Assembly: GCA_015075635.1 (NCBI GenBank)
Contig: JABTUA010000001.1
Location: forward strand, 186,001-250,000
DNA from: Polyangiaceae bacterium
Lineage (GTDB): Bacteria > Myxococcota_A > Polyangia > Polyangiales > Polyangiaceae
Reading direction: 5' to 3'
Length of the DNA: 64,000 nt
The notes under the pieces are model-generated. The model was given only the letters and a program-made list of their open reading frames with translations. It was not told the DNA's origin and did no database searches. The position numbers were made by a program, and so were the translations under genes. Below, piece by piece: positions 47,880 through 55,394 of this stretch. Every line of letters starts with the position of its first letter. Position 1 is the stretch's first letter.

Positions 47880-48448
47880 TGCCAGCTCCGCTGGTCGGCA
47901 TCTTCGTGGGAGGTCGCGGCAGCCGCATGGGCGGCGTGGCGAAGGGGCTGCTCGTGGCGCCGGGCGCTGCCGAGACGCTGGTTGCTCGCCTGGAACGCGT
48001 GGCGCGCGAGGCGCTCGGTGACCCCGAGGTGGTGCTGGTGGGCCGCGCCGAGGCATACGCCTCGCTCGGCCTGCCGTTCCTCGAGGACCAGCCGCCCGGC
48101 GTCGGCCCCATCGGCGGCCTCGGCGCGCTGCTCGGCGCGGCGGCGGAGCGCGGTTCGCCCTTCGCCCTGGCGCTGGCCTGCGATCTGCCCTTCGTGAGCG
48201 CGGCGCTGCTCCGGCGGCTCAGCGCCTTCGAGCCGCGCGCGAGCGCGGTCGCGCCGCGCCAAGGAGAGCTCTGGCAACCGCTCTGCGCGCGCTACGCGCC
48301 CACTCCGGCGCGCGAGGCGACCCGCGCGCTGATCGCCACTGGTGCGCGCTCGCTGCAGGCAGTGCTCACCGCGCTCGACGCCGTCGAGCTCCCGCTCGAA
48401 ACGAGCGACGAGCTCCGCGACTGGGACGAGCCAGGCGACTTGAGCTAG
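47879..48448 (+). CDS. mobA: Molybdenum cofactor guanylyltransferase MobA
   Basis: A 189-residue nucleotidyltransferase that converts Mo-molybdopterin to the guanine dinucleotide form used by DMSO-reductase family enzymes. The N-terminal GTP loop is IFVGGRGSRMGGVAKG (about 8-23), a variant of the LAGG-x-S-x-R-M-G motif. The DLPF motif is CDLPFVSAALL. It starts on the moeA stop (TGATG). Its TAG stop shares the tetranucleotide CTAG with the stop of the convergent PP2C gene, so the two reading frames overlap by 4 bases. Confidence 0.86.
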   Translation: MPAPLVGIFVGGRGSRMGGVAKGLLVAPGAAETLVARLERVAREALGDPEVVLVGRAEAYASLGLPFLEDQPPGVGPIGGLGALLGAAAERGSPFALALACDLPFVSAALLRRLSAFEPRASAVAPRQGELWQPLCARYAPTPAREATRALIATGARSLQAVLTALDAVELPLETSDELRDWDEPGDLS

Positions 48449-49707
48449 GCGTCCGGCGGACCCGGCAAGAGCGACGGCATCGGGGCGGGAGGCAGGCCTT
48501 TGACGGCGGTGCGCGCGACGTGCTTGGCGATGCGTTTGTAGAGCTCCGCGCCGAGCGCCGCGTCGCGTCCCGTGACCTCGTCGAAATCGTGGGCACGCCA
48601 GCGCAAGAGACGCGCGCTCTCCTCGACCACCGGCAGCTCGCCGTCGCTCCACACACCGACCAGCGACTCCGCAAACAAGAGCGCGCCGGTGCCGACGCGG
48701 CGCTTGGCCGGAACGCGCACGATGCCGTCCAGCACGATGTACGCGCAGAGATCGCTGGTCACGACTCGAGGCACGATGGCGCCGGCCTCGAGCTCGATCT
48801 CGACAGCCGCGGCAAGAGCCTGCAAGACCAGCGGGCGCTTCAGGTCGGCCAAGAGCGCGCTCATGCAGACCCGCTCGAGATCTTCGGCGGAGAGGCCGCG
48901 ATCGGAGTCCTTGCGCTCCACCAGCCGCTCGCCGAGCTCGACCACCACCGCGGTGGCGTTGTCGCGGCCCCTGAGCGTCGCTGCGGCGACCAGCTCGCGC
49001 GGCGCCTCCTCCACGCTGCCGGTGCGCAGGAGCCGGGCCAGCGCCGCTTCGTCGCCGATGGCGTCGTGCACGCCGTCGCTGGAGAGGAGCAGGCGGTTTC
49101 CCGTCGAGAGATCGACGAACAGCGTGTCCACCAGCACGTTCTCGGCGAGGCCAAGACCGTTCACCAACCGATCGAAGAAGGGATTCTTCTGATTGGGGCG
49201 CACCGTGCCTTCGGCCTTCAGCGTCTCTCCATGGGCGTGATCCTGGGTCAGCTGCAGCATCGCCGTGTCGCGCGCCAAGTACACGCGACCGTCCCCGGCG
49301 TGGGCGACGAAGGCGTGGTCGCGAGCCAACCAGACCGCGTCGAGCGTGGTCGCCATGCCCTTCAGCTCCGGGTGCGCCTTCGCGTGCTCGACGATGGCGG
49401 AGTTCGCGCGGGCGAAGGCCCGATTCAAGGCCTCGAAGACGCGATGGCGGAGTGCCCGATCCGGCGCACGGGCGTAGGCGCCGATGATCTCCTGCGCTTC
49501 GTGGTCCTCGACGGCGCGGCGGAGCTCCGCGAGCGCGAGCTCTGCGGCCACCTCGCCTCCGACGTTACCGCCGACGCCGTCGGCCACCGCGAACAACCCG
49601 AGCTCCGGCGCGAGCAGGTGGCGATCTTCGAGCGATTTGCGCTTGCCGATCTCACTCGCCACCGCGCACGCGACGCGAAAGTCGAAGCCGGGAACAGCCG
49701 AGCCCAC
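48445..49707 (-). CDS. PP2C-type Ser/Thr phosphatase with C-terminal cyclic-nucleotide-binding-like domain
   Basis: A 420-residue phosphatase. The metal-site motifs are RKSLEDRHL (about 23-31), AVADGVGGNVGGEVA (about 40-54), VAHAGDGRVYLARD (about 133-146), LSSDGVHDAIGD and RDNATAVVVEL, the full PPM/PP2C set. After a linker at about 270 the C-terminal 145 residues look like a cNMP-binding or FHA-type beta-roll (IVPRVVTSDLCAYIVLDGIV, GTGALLFAESLVG). A similar output domain appears in other myxobacterial PP2Cs. It could reverse phosphorylation by the Ser/Thr kinases in this window, including the kinase at 17831, but there is no direct evidence. Confidence 0.82.
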   Translation of the reverse strand: MGSAVPGFDFRVACAVASEIGKRKSLEDRHLLAPELGLFAVADGVGGNVGGEVAAELALAELRRAVEDHEAQEIIGAYARAPDRALRHRVFEALNRAFARANSAIVEHAKAHPELKGMATTLDAVWLARDHAFVAHAGDGRVYLARDTAMLQLTQDHAHGETLKAEGTVRPNQKNPFFDRLVNGLGLAENVLVDTLFVDLSTGNRLLLSSDGVHDAIGDEAALARLLRTGSVEEAPRELVAAATLRGRDNATAVVVELGERLVERKDSDRGLSAEDLERVCMSALLADLKRPLVLQALAAAVEIELEAGAIVPRVVTSDLCAYIVLDGIVRVPAKRRVGTGALLFAESLVGVWSDGELPVVEESARLLRWRAHDFDEVTGRDAALGAELYKRIAKHVARTAVKGLPPAPMPSLLPGPPDA

Positions 49708-49716
49708 GCGACGACG

Positions 49717-51033
49717 TTACCGCGATCTGCGCCGCAGTGCCGAGAGCGCAGCGGCGAGCAGCAGAAACAGCGCCCCGGACCGCGCGGCGCCGCCACCCGG
49801 GGCTCGGCAGCTGCAGTCGCCGGCGTCGTCCTTCAGCACGCGGGTCTTCTGTCCGCTGCCGCCGGCCCCAGCCGAGCCAGCTGATCCGGCCGAGCCGGAG
49901 CTGCCCGCCGCGCCGTCGCCGGCGCAGTCCACCACGTTGAAGGTCAGGAACATCTCCGGGCCGAACCAGGCTTTGAGCTCGTCCAGCAGGCGCCAGCGCG
50001 ACTCGTACACGCCGGGTACAGAGGGCGCCACGCCGGAGATGCCTGGGGTCTTCTGGAAGACCGTGCGGCGACAGCCGGCCTGGTCGTTGCAGTCGCCGCC
50101 CGTCGGGCTCACGCTCGCGTTGGCGTTCTCGTTCAGGCTGATGCGCGAGGTCCCGGTGAACGGATCGGTGGCGTCACCCGGAACGCCCAGGCGAATCGCC
50201 TGCCCGTCGCCGCTGCCGGCGTCCGTCCAGCTGAGCGCGCCGGTGTTCTCGAGCTCGAACCAGAAGTGGACGGGCTCACCGGCGCAGACGCGGTAATACG
50301 CCTTGCCCTCGGGATCCGCCTCGGCGTCGCTGCCCTGCGCCACGAACTTCGCGTCGAGCTTCGGCAGCACGGGTCCGACCAGCGCCTGGTAGCTCTCGAC
50401 CAGCGAGGTGTACGGCGGCACGAACACCTTGCCGATGCCGGACACGTTCTGCTCGAGATCGAAGTGCAGGTGCACCGTGGTCGGCGTGCCGCCGAACTCG
50501 TTCGACACCTTGCCCAGGAGGTCGCCCTTCTTGACGGTCTGGCCCGTCGAGACCGCCAGGCTCCCCATGTGCAGGTAGCGGTACACCGTGCCGTCGTTGC
50601 CGGTCAGGTACACCGAGTAGGTGCCGATGCTGGTGATCTTGCCGTCCGTCGTGGCGACCGTGCCGTGCACGTTCTTGGTGCAGGTCGCGGCGCGGATGTC
50701 CTGCCCCTGATGACCCTTGCCGGCCGGGCAGAGCGGCATGCTCCAGCTGCGCGTCTCGCAGTAGTTGTCCCACCACGGGTAGCTGAAGTTCTCCGTGTCG
50801 CACTGCCCCCCGCCGGGACCGCTCGACCCGCCGTGCCCCCAGACCTGGGAGTTGGCGTAGGCCGGGGCCTTCTCGATGGGGAAGCGCATGCCCGGGGCGT
50901 AGACCTTCGAGTCCACGCGCCCGGTGCCGGAGCCCGAGACCAGCGTGCCCGGTGGGTTGTAGCTGAAGTCCGCGGCGAAGGCGGAGCTCGCCAGACAGAA
51001 CGCCGCGAGGCCAGAGGCGAGCGCGAGCCTCAC
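49717..51033 (-). CDS. M23-like peptidase-family secreted protein with MYXO-CTERM tail
   Basis: A 438-residue exported protein. The GTG start at 51033 gives a signal peptide ending SSAFAAD. An M23 (lysostaphin-like) fold is suggested by GHQGQDIRAA with the His-x3-Asp pattern (about 117-126) and by VHLHFDL with the His-x-His (about 207-213). Residues about 275-400 resemble an immunoglobulin-like module (FWFELENTGALSWTDAG). A Gly/Ser spacer then precedes CSCRAPGGGAARSGALFLLL and Arg-rich ALRRRSR, a MYXO-CTERM sorting tail that would be cleaved at the Cys. It overlaps the upstream lipoprotein gene by GTGA. Confidence 0.82.
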   Translation of the reverse strand: MRLALASGLAAFCLASSAFAADFSYNPPGTLVSGSGTGRVDSKVYAPGMRFPIEKAPAYANSQVWGHGGSSGPGGGQCDTENFSYPWWDNYCETRSWSMPLCPAGKGHQGQDIRAATCTKNVHGTVATTDGKITSIGTYSVYLTGNDGTVYRYLHMGSLAVSTGQTVKKGDLLGKVSNEFGGTPTTVHLHFDLEQNVSGIGKVFVPPYTSLVESYQALVGPVLPKLDAKFVAQGSDAEADPEGKAYYRVCAGEPVHFWFELENTGALSWTDAGSGDGQAIRLGVPGDATDPFTGTSRISLNENANASVSPTGGDCNDQAGCRRTVFQKTPGISGVAPSVPGVYESRWRLLDELKAWFGPEMFLTFNVVDCAGDGAAGSSGSAGSAGSAGAGGSGQKTRVLKDDAGDCSCRAPGGGAARSGALFLLLAAALSALRRRSR

Positions 51034-51605
51034 GGCGCACCGCCTCGACCGCCGACGTAGGCCAGCGACTCCACGCTCGCGATCAGGAACTTGTCGTCGG
51101 CGCAGCGACCGTCGCCCGCGGCGGCGCACTCGGCGTGAAGCGAATACGCGACTCCTCCCTCGCTCCACGAGGCCTGCCAGATGTTCGACTCGACTGTGAC
51201 GAAGCCCGGCTTGCCGCGCAGCGTGCGGTCACCGGCCACCGGCGCGACGTCGGGGTACTTGTAGGCGAGCTTCGAGCCGTGCAGCGTCAGCGTGACACCG
51301 TCCGCCGTGGCGGACACCGCAGCCCAGACCGGGCCCACGCTGACCATCGCGTTCGACGCGAACGCCGCGGTCGGCGGCGCGAGCACGGGCACCGGCGACT
51401 TCGCGATCTCGGCGCGGGCCGCAGCGGGCAAGCGGTCCCGGACTTCGCGATCCAGCGACGCCGGCCAGACCGGTTCCGCCAGCTCGACGCTGCGCGCGGC
51501 GGCGACTGGCTGGGATGAGCTGCCGACCGGCGAGGGTGCAGGCGCCTCGGCTTCGCACGCAGCGAGCCCGAGCGCGGCGACCAGGGGCAGGACGCGCGGC
51601 GACAT
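51030..51605 (-). CDS. Lipoprotein partner of the M23-like protein
   Basis: A 191-residue lipoprotein with lipobox ALGLAAC (Cys about 17), then a Pro/Ala/Ser-rich spacer. The mature part has a beta-rich segment (ADGVTLTLHGSKLAYKYPDV, NIWQASWSEGGVAYSLHAEC). Two Cys close to the end (SLHAECAAAGDGRC) probably form a disulfide. Its stop overlaps the GTG start of the M23-like gene (GTGA), so the two are translationally coupled and probably act together in the envelope. No family is recognised. moaE starts upstream of nothing shared with it; the 9-base gap to moaE's stop is on the same strand. Confidence 0.7.
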   Translation of the reverse strand: MSPRVLPLVAALGLAACEAEAPAPSPVGSSSQPVAAARSVELAEPVWPASLDREVRDRLPAAARAEIAKSPVPVLAPPTAAFASNAMVSVGPVWAAVSATADGVTLTLHGSKLAYKYPDVAPVAGDRTLRGKPGFVTVESNIWQASWSEGGVAYSLHAECAAAGDGRCADDKFLIASVESLAYVGGRGGAP

Positions 51606-51614
51606 GGCGGACGC

Positions 51615-52064
51615 TCAGTCTACGTGATCTGCGTGGCCGCCGCAGCGGGCATCGCGGAAGCCCACCCAGTACGGCCCATCCGGGCCGTGCTCGCGCTTCC
51701 AGATCGGGACCCGCTCCTTGATGCGGTCGATGAGCAGGCGACAAGCTCGGAACGCCTCGTCGCGGTGCGGGGTGCTGGCGCCGCACACCACCGCCAGGTC
51801 GCCGACCTCGAGCCGGCCCACGCGGTGCAAGACCGCCAGGCGAACGCCGGGGATCTCCCGGGCGATCTCCTCGGCGATGCCCTGCATCTCCTTCACCGCC
51901 ATGCTGGCGTAGGCCTCGTATTCGAGCAGCGTGATGCGGTTGCCTTCGTTCTCGTCGCGCACCGTACCGATGAAGAGCGCCGTGCCGCCGGCCCCAGGGT
52001 GAGCCACGGCTCGCGTCACCTCGTCCACGGACAGCGGCGTGTCTCGGATCTCCAGCAAGCTCAT
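51615..52064 (-). CDS. moaE: Molybdopterin synthase catalytic subunit MoaE
   Basis: A 149-residue subunit that, with sulfur-carrying MoaD, converts precursor Z to molybdopterin. Family blocks are visible as FIGTVRDENEGNRITLLEYEAY (about 29-50, quoted here in part), HRVGRLEVGDLAVVCG and PIWKREHGPDGPYWVG with the catalytic Lys. The start at 52064 overlaps the MoaC fusion gene stop by ATGA, so the two are coupled. MoaD is not encoded next to it and must be elsewhere. The longer frame upstream is the moaC gene in another phase. Confidence 0.93.
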   Translation of the reverse strand: MSLLEIRDTPLSVDEVTRAVAHPGAGGTALFIGTVRDENEGNRITLLEYEAYASMAVKEMQGIAEEIAREIPGVRLAVLHRVGRLEVGDLAVVCGASTPHRDEAFRACRLLIDRIKERVPIWKREHGPDGPYWVGFRDARCGGHADHVD

Positions 52065-52948
52065 CGTGCGAAGTCTCCCGAACGCCCGCCGGACTTGGCG
52101 AGCAGGCGCGTGGGGCCGAGCTCCATCGCGCGGTCGTAGGCCTTGAGCATGTCGTAGACCGTGAGGCCGGCGACCGAGGCCGCGCACAGCGCCTCCATCT
52201 CCACCCCCGTGCGGTCGAAGGTCTCCACGGTCGCCAGCAGGCGCACGCGGCGCGTACCGGCGTCGAGCTCGATGTCCACGTGCACGTGGGTGATGGCGAG
52301 GGCGTGGCAGAGCGGGATCAGCTCCGAGGTGCGCTTGGCCGCCATGATGCCGGCGATGCGCGCCGTGCCGAGCACGTCACCCTTGCCGACGTTCGCCTGT
52401 TCGAGTCGTGAGAACGCCTCCGCGCTCATGCCGACGAAGCTCTCCGCGACCGCCCGGCGCAAGGTCGGGGACTTGGGCCCCACGTCCACCATGCGCACCG
52501 CGCCAGCGGCGGACAGGTGCGTGGAGAGGGCGCTCGCGCCGACGATCTCGGCGTAGGCCGCCGCGAGTCGCTCGGGCCGCCGCTTCTCCGCCACCTTTGC
52601 CAGCGCGAAGCGATCGAGGGGCGACAGGCTCGACCACAGCGCCGCCGGCAGCGGCCGGCTCTGCCCGAACGCCTCGCCGACCTCGGGGGGAGCGGCGTCC
52701 GCGGGCGGATCGAGCGCTGGGGTGGCGGGCAACGCCGCGGGGCTCGCCTGCTCGACCAGGGCGCGCACTCGGACGTCCTCCACCCGGGGCTCCGAGCCGA
52801 GCTGCGTGAGCTCGCGACGCGCGGCGACGTCCAGGCTGAGCCAACCGGCGCGGGACAGGCGCCGCCCGGCGTGGTCGAGAGCCCGGCGTGCCGCCATCGG
52901 CAAGAGCAGGAGCGACTCGTCCACCTCGTCGAAAGCGTAGAGCTTCAC
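52061..52948 (-). CDS. moaC: Nitrate-reductase-associated domain fused to MoaC
   Basis: A 295-residue protein. The C-terminal 155 residues are MoaC, which completes the conversion of the MoaA product to cyclic pyranopterin. Motifs are MVDVGPKSPTLRRAVAES, AGIMAAKRTSELIPLCHALA and GVEMEALCAASVAGLTVYDM. The N-terminal 130 residues resemble the Nitr_red_assoc family. YAFDEVDESLLLLPMAARRA with a downstream LSxxGWxxL matches its opening, and SPLDRFALAKVAEKRRPERL its end. The GTG start at 52948 is chosen because it begins that domain. A fusion of the two families is unusual. It overlaps moaE by ATGA. Confidence 0.85.
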   Translation of the reverse strand: MKLYAFDEVDESLLLLPMAARRALDHAGRRLSRAGWLSLDVAARRELTQLGSEPRVEDVRVRALVEQASPAALPATPALDPPADAAPPEVGEAFGQSRPLPAALWSSLSPLDRFALAKVAEKRRPERLAAAYAEIVGASALSTHLSAAGAVRMVDVGPKSPTLRRAVAESFVGMSAEAFSRLEQANVGKGDVLGTARIAGIMAAKRTSELIPLCHALAITHVHVDIELDAGTRRVRLLATVETFDRTGVEMEALCAASVAGLTVYDMLKAYDRAMELGPTRLLAKSGGRSGDFAR

Positions 52949-52975
52949 GCCGCGGAAGGTACCACACGAAGAGCC

Positions 52976-54373
52976 GTGACATACTCCGAGCCCTTGCACT
53001 CGCGCGCCGCTTTGGTCCTCGCAGCGCTGGCTCTCGCCGGCTGCCCCCGCTCACCTGCTGGTACGGGACCGGAGGGAGCCGGCGCGACCGAGTGCGGCGT
53101 GCGCCTCGCCGACGTCCAGCTCGAGGCCCAGGCGCCGGAGCCGCTTCCGGAGCAGCGCTCGCGCATCGGCGTCGAGGTCCACGCGGAGCTCGCCGCGCTC
53201 GAGCGCGCGCTAGGCAAGGAAGTGCCGGTCACCCTGGCCGCCGAGCAGCGCAAGCCCGTGGGCGCCCCCGGCGAGGTCAGCTACGTGGTCCGGCGCGGTC
53301 GCATCGGCATCGGCTTGGATGCCGAGCGGCTCACCGTGCAGGTCCCGGTCGAGGTCGAGGCGGAGGTCTGCAAGCCGCTCGGACCGTTCTGCCCGACCTA
53401 CGGCCGCTGTAGCCCGAGGCTCGCGGCGGTGGCCAGCGTGCCTCTCCTTCTGAACGAGGGCTACGAGATCGGCAAGAGCCGGGTCTCCATCGCGGTCACG
53501 CGTCCCTGCACCATCGCCGGAGTCGACGCCACGCCCCAGATCCGCCAGCAGGCCAACCGGCAGATCGGCAACGTCCAGGGCCGCATAGACGCCTCCATGC
53601 CCGAGATCCGGCCGAGCGTGGCGGGGGTGTGGGAGCTGTTGCACCACCCCATCGCCCTCAGCACCTCGACTTGCCTGCGCATCCAGCCGGACCGCATCAC
53701 GCAGCAACGGCCGAAGCTGCGCGACGGCGCGCTGGTGTCCCAGCTCGGCGCGGAGGGCACGCTGCGCATCCAGGATCCGTGCGAGCCCAACGTCGCGGTC
53801 AAGGCGCCGCCGCTGCCGCGCCTGGTCACCAGCGACGACGGCGCGCGGGGCATCGAGCTCCGAGTACCCGTGCGCGCGAGCTGGGTGGACGTGTCCGCCC
53901 AGCTGACCCGCTCGCTCGGCACCAAAGCGGCACAGAGCGGCGAGACCCGCGTGGTCAAGCTCGAGGCCCGAGGCGCGCGCTCGGGCTCCCGCGATCTGGT
54001 CGCACTGCGCGCGACGCTGGCGGGCGCAGCCTGCGGCGACCTCGGGATCCTGGCCGAGCCGTGGTTCGACGCGCAGCTCGGCCGGGTCCGCCTGCGTCGG
54101 CTCGCGGTCGCGCCGGGAACGCCGGAGCTGCCGAACCTCGCAGCGCTGCTCGAGCTCATCGAGCGGCACGCGTCCGCCGCGCTGCCCGTGGACGTCGCCT
54201 CGGGGCCGGCCGCCCTCACCGGGCTCGTGCAGGGCTTTGGCAAGGACCTGCCGGAGGGCGTCGAGATCGACAGCGAGATGAAGAAATCCGTGGTCGAGCG
54301 CGTCCACCCCGAGCAGGACGGCCTGGTGGCCCTTGCGATCTTGTCCGGTCACACGACGTTTCGGGTGAGGTAG
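52976..54373 (+). CDS. DUF4403-like lipoprotein
   Basis: A 465-residue lipoprotein. GTG 52976 gives a signal ending ALAGC (Cys about 22); a TTG at 52994 is an alternative. The body is a large beta-rich protein with blocks GEVSYVVRRGRIGIGLDAER, LTVQVPVEVEAEVCKPLG and GIELRVPVRASWVDVSAQL, as in the DUF4403 family, thought to have a lipid-binding tubular fold and an envelope location. Cys residues near 120-135 (CKPLGPFCPTYGRC) may form disulfides. It is divergent from moaC with only 27 bases between starts, and moaA starts 10 bases after its stop. Confidence 0.75.
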   Translation: MTYSEPLHSRAALVLAALALAGCPRSPAGTGPEGAGATECGVRLADVQLEAQAPEPLPEQRSRIGVEVHAELAALERALGKEVPVTLAAEQRKPVGAPGEVSYVVRRGRIGIGLDAERLTVQVPVEVEAEVCKPLGPFCPTYGRCSPRLAAVASVPLLLNEGYEIGKSRVSIAVTRPCTIAGVDATPQIRQQANRQIGNVQGRIDASMPEIRPSVAGVWELLHHPIALSTSTCLRIQPDRITQQRPKLRDGALVSQLGAEGTLRIQDPCEPNVAVKAPPLPRLVTSDDGARGIELRVPVRASWVDVSAQLTRSLGTKAAQSGETRVVKLEARGARSGSRDLVALRATLAGAACGDLGILAEPWFDAQLGRVRLRRLAVAPGTPELPNLAALLELIERHASAALPVDVASGPAALTGLVQGFGKDLPEGVEIDSEMKKSVVERVHPEQDGLVALAILSGHTTFRVR

Positions 54374-54383
54374 ACCTGCCCCG

Positions 54384-55394
54384 ATGGCTCCGGACCTCCT
54401 GGACTCCCGTGGCCGAGCGCTCCGCGACCTGCGGCTGAGCGTGACGGATCGCTGCAACTTCCGCTGCCGCTACTGCATGCCCAAGGAGCACTTCGGCCCG
54501 GGCTTCAAGTTCCTGCCGCGCGCCGAGCTCCTGAGCTTCGAGGAGATCGCGCGCGTCGCCCGGGTCTTCGTCTCGCTCGGCGTGAAGAAGCTGCGCCTCA
54601 CGGGCGGAGAGCCGCTCTTGCGCGCGGACCTGCCCAAGCTCGTCGCGCAGCTCGCCAGCATCGAAGGCGTGGACATCGCCCTCACCACCAACGGCTCGCT
54701 CCTCGGCGAGCGCGCGGAGGAGCTGGCGCGGGCCGGGCTCAGGCGCATCACCGTCAGCCTGGACTCGCTGGACGAGCGCGTGTTCCGCGACATGACCGAC
54801 GCCGACCTGTCTCCGGCCGTCGTGCTCGCGGGCATCGAGGCGGCGGCGCGCGCCGGGCTTCGACCGATCAAGGTCAACGCCGTCGTGCGCCGCGGCGTGA
54901 ACGACGCTGGCCTGGTGGACCTCGCCCGCCATTTCAAGGGGAGCGGGCACATCCTGCGCTTCATCGAGCTGATGGACGTCGGCGTCACCAACGGCTGGCG
55001 CATGGATCAGGTGGTGAGCGGGCAGGAGATCGTGGACAGGATCTCGCGCGAGCTGCCCCTCGAGCCCGCCAGCCCGAGCTACCGCGGCGAGGTGGCGGCA
55101 CGATGGCGCTACCGTGACGGCAGCGGCGAGATCGGCGTCATCACCAGCGTCACGCGCCCGTTCTGCGGCGACTGCTCGCGCGCGCGCCTGAGCGCGGAGG
55201 GCAGCGTGTACACCTGCTTGTTCGCGACCTCCGGCACCGATCTCCGGGGCCCGCTCCGGAGCGGCGTGGACGACGAAGGGCTCCGCGAGCTGATCCGGAG
55301 CCTGTGGGCGCGCCGGAACGATCGCTACTCGGAGCTGCGCTCGGAGAACACGCGCGGCCTGCGCCGCATCGAGATGAGCTACATCGGCGGCTGA
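54384..55394 (+). CDS. moaA: GTP 3',8-cyclase MoaA
   Basis: A 336-residue radical-SAM enzyme for the first step of Mo-cofactor synthesis. The N-terminal [4Fe-4S] motif is CNFRCRYC with Cys at 24, 28 and 31. The C-terminal cluster motif is FCGDCSRARLSAEGSVYTC with Cys spaced C-x2-C-x13-C. RLTGGEPLLR and SLDSLDERVFRDM are family blocks. The length is typical. The C-terminal GG pair of MoaA is present as YIGG. Its last 16 bases overlap the 3' end of the convergent GT-C gene. It sits next to moaE and moaC but on the opposite strand. Confidence 0.94.
   Translation: MAPDLLDSRGRALRDLRLSVTDRCNFRCRYCMPKEHFGPGFKFLPRAELLSFEEIARVARVFVSLGVKKLRLTGGEPLLRADLPKLVAQLASIEGVDIALTTNGSLLGERAEELARAGLRRITVSLDSLDERVFRDMTDADLSPAVVLAGIEAAARAGLRPIKVNAVVRRGVNDAGLVDLARHFKGSGHILRFIELMDVGVTNGWRMDQVVSGQEIVDRISRELPLEPASPSYRGEVAARWRYRDGSGEIGVITSVTRPFCGDCSRARLSAEGSVYTCLFATSGTDLRGPLRSGVDDEGLRELIRSLWARRNDRYSELRSENTRGLRRIEMSYIGG

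Noticed and set aside
46458..48056. N-terminal extension of the DUF6600-like frame through moeA
   Set aside because: The frame is open but runs antisense through moeA. The signal peptide and leader support a start at 46457.
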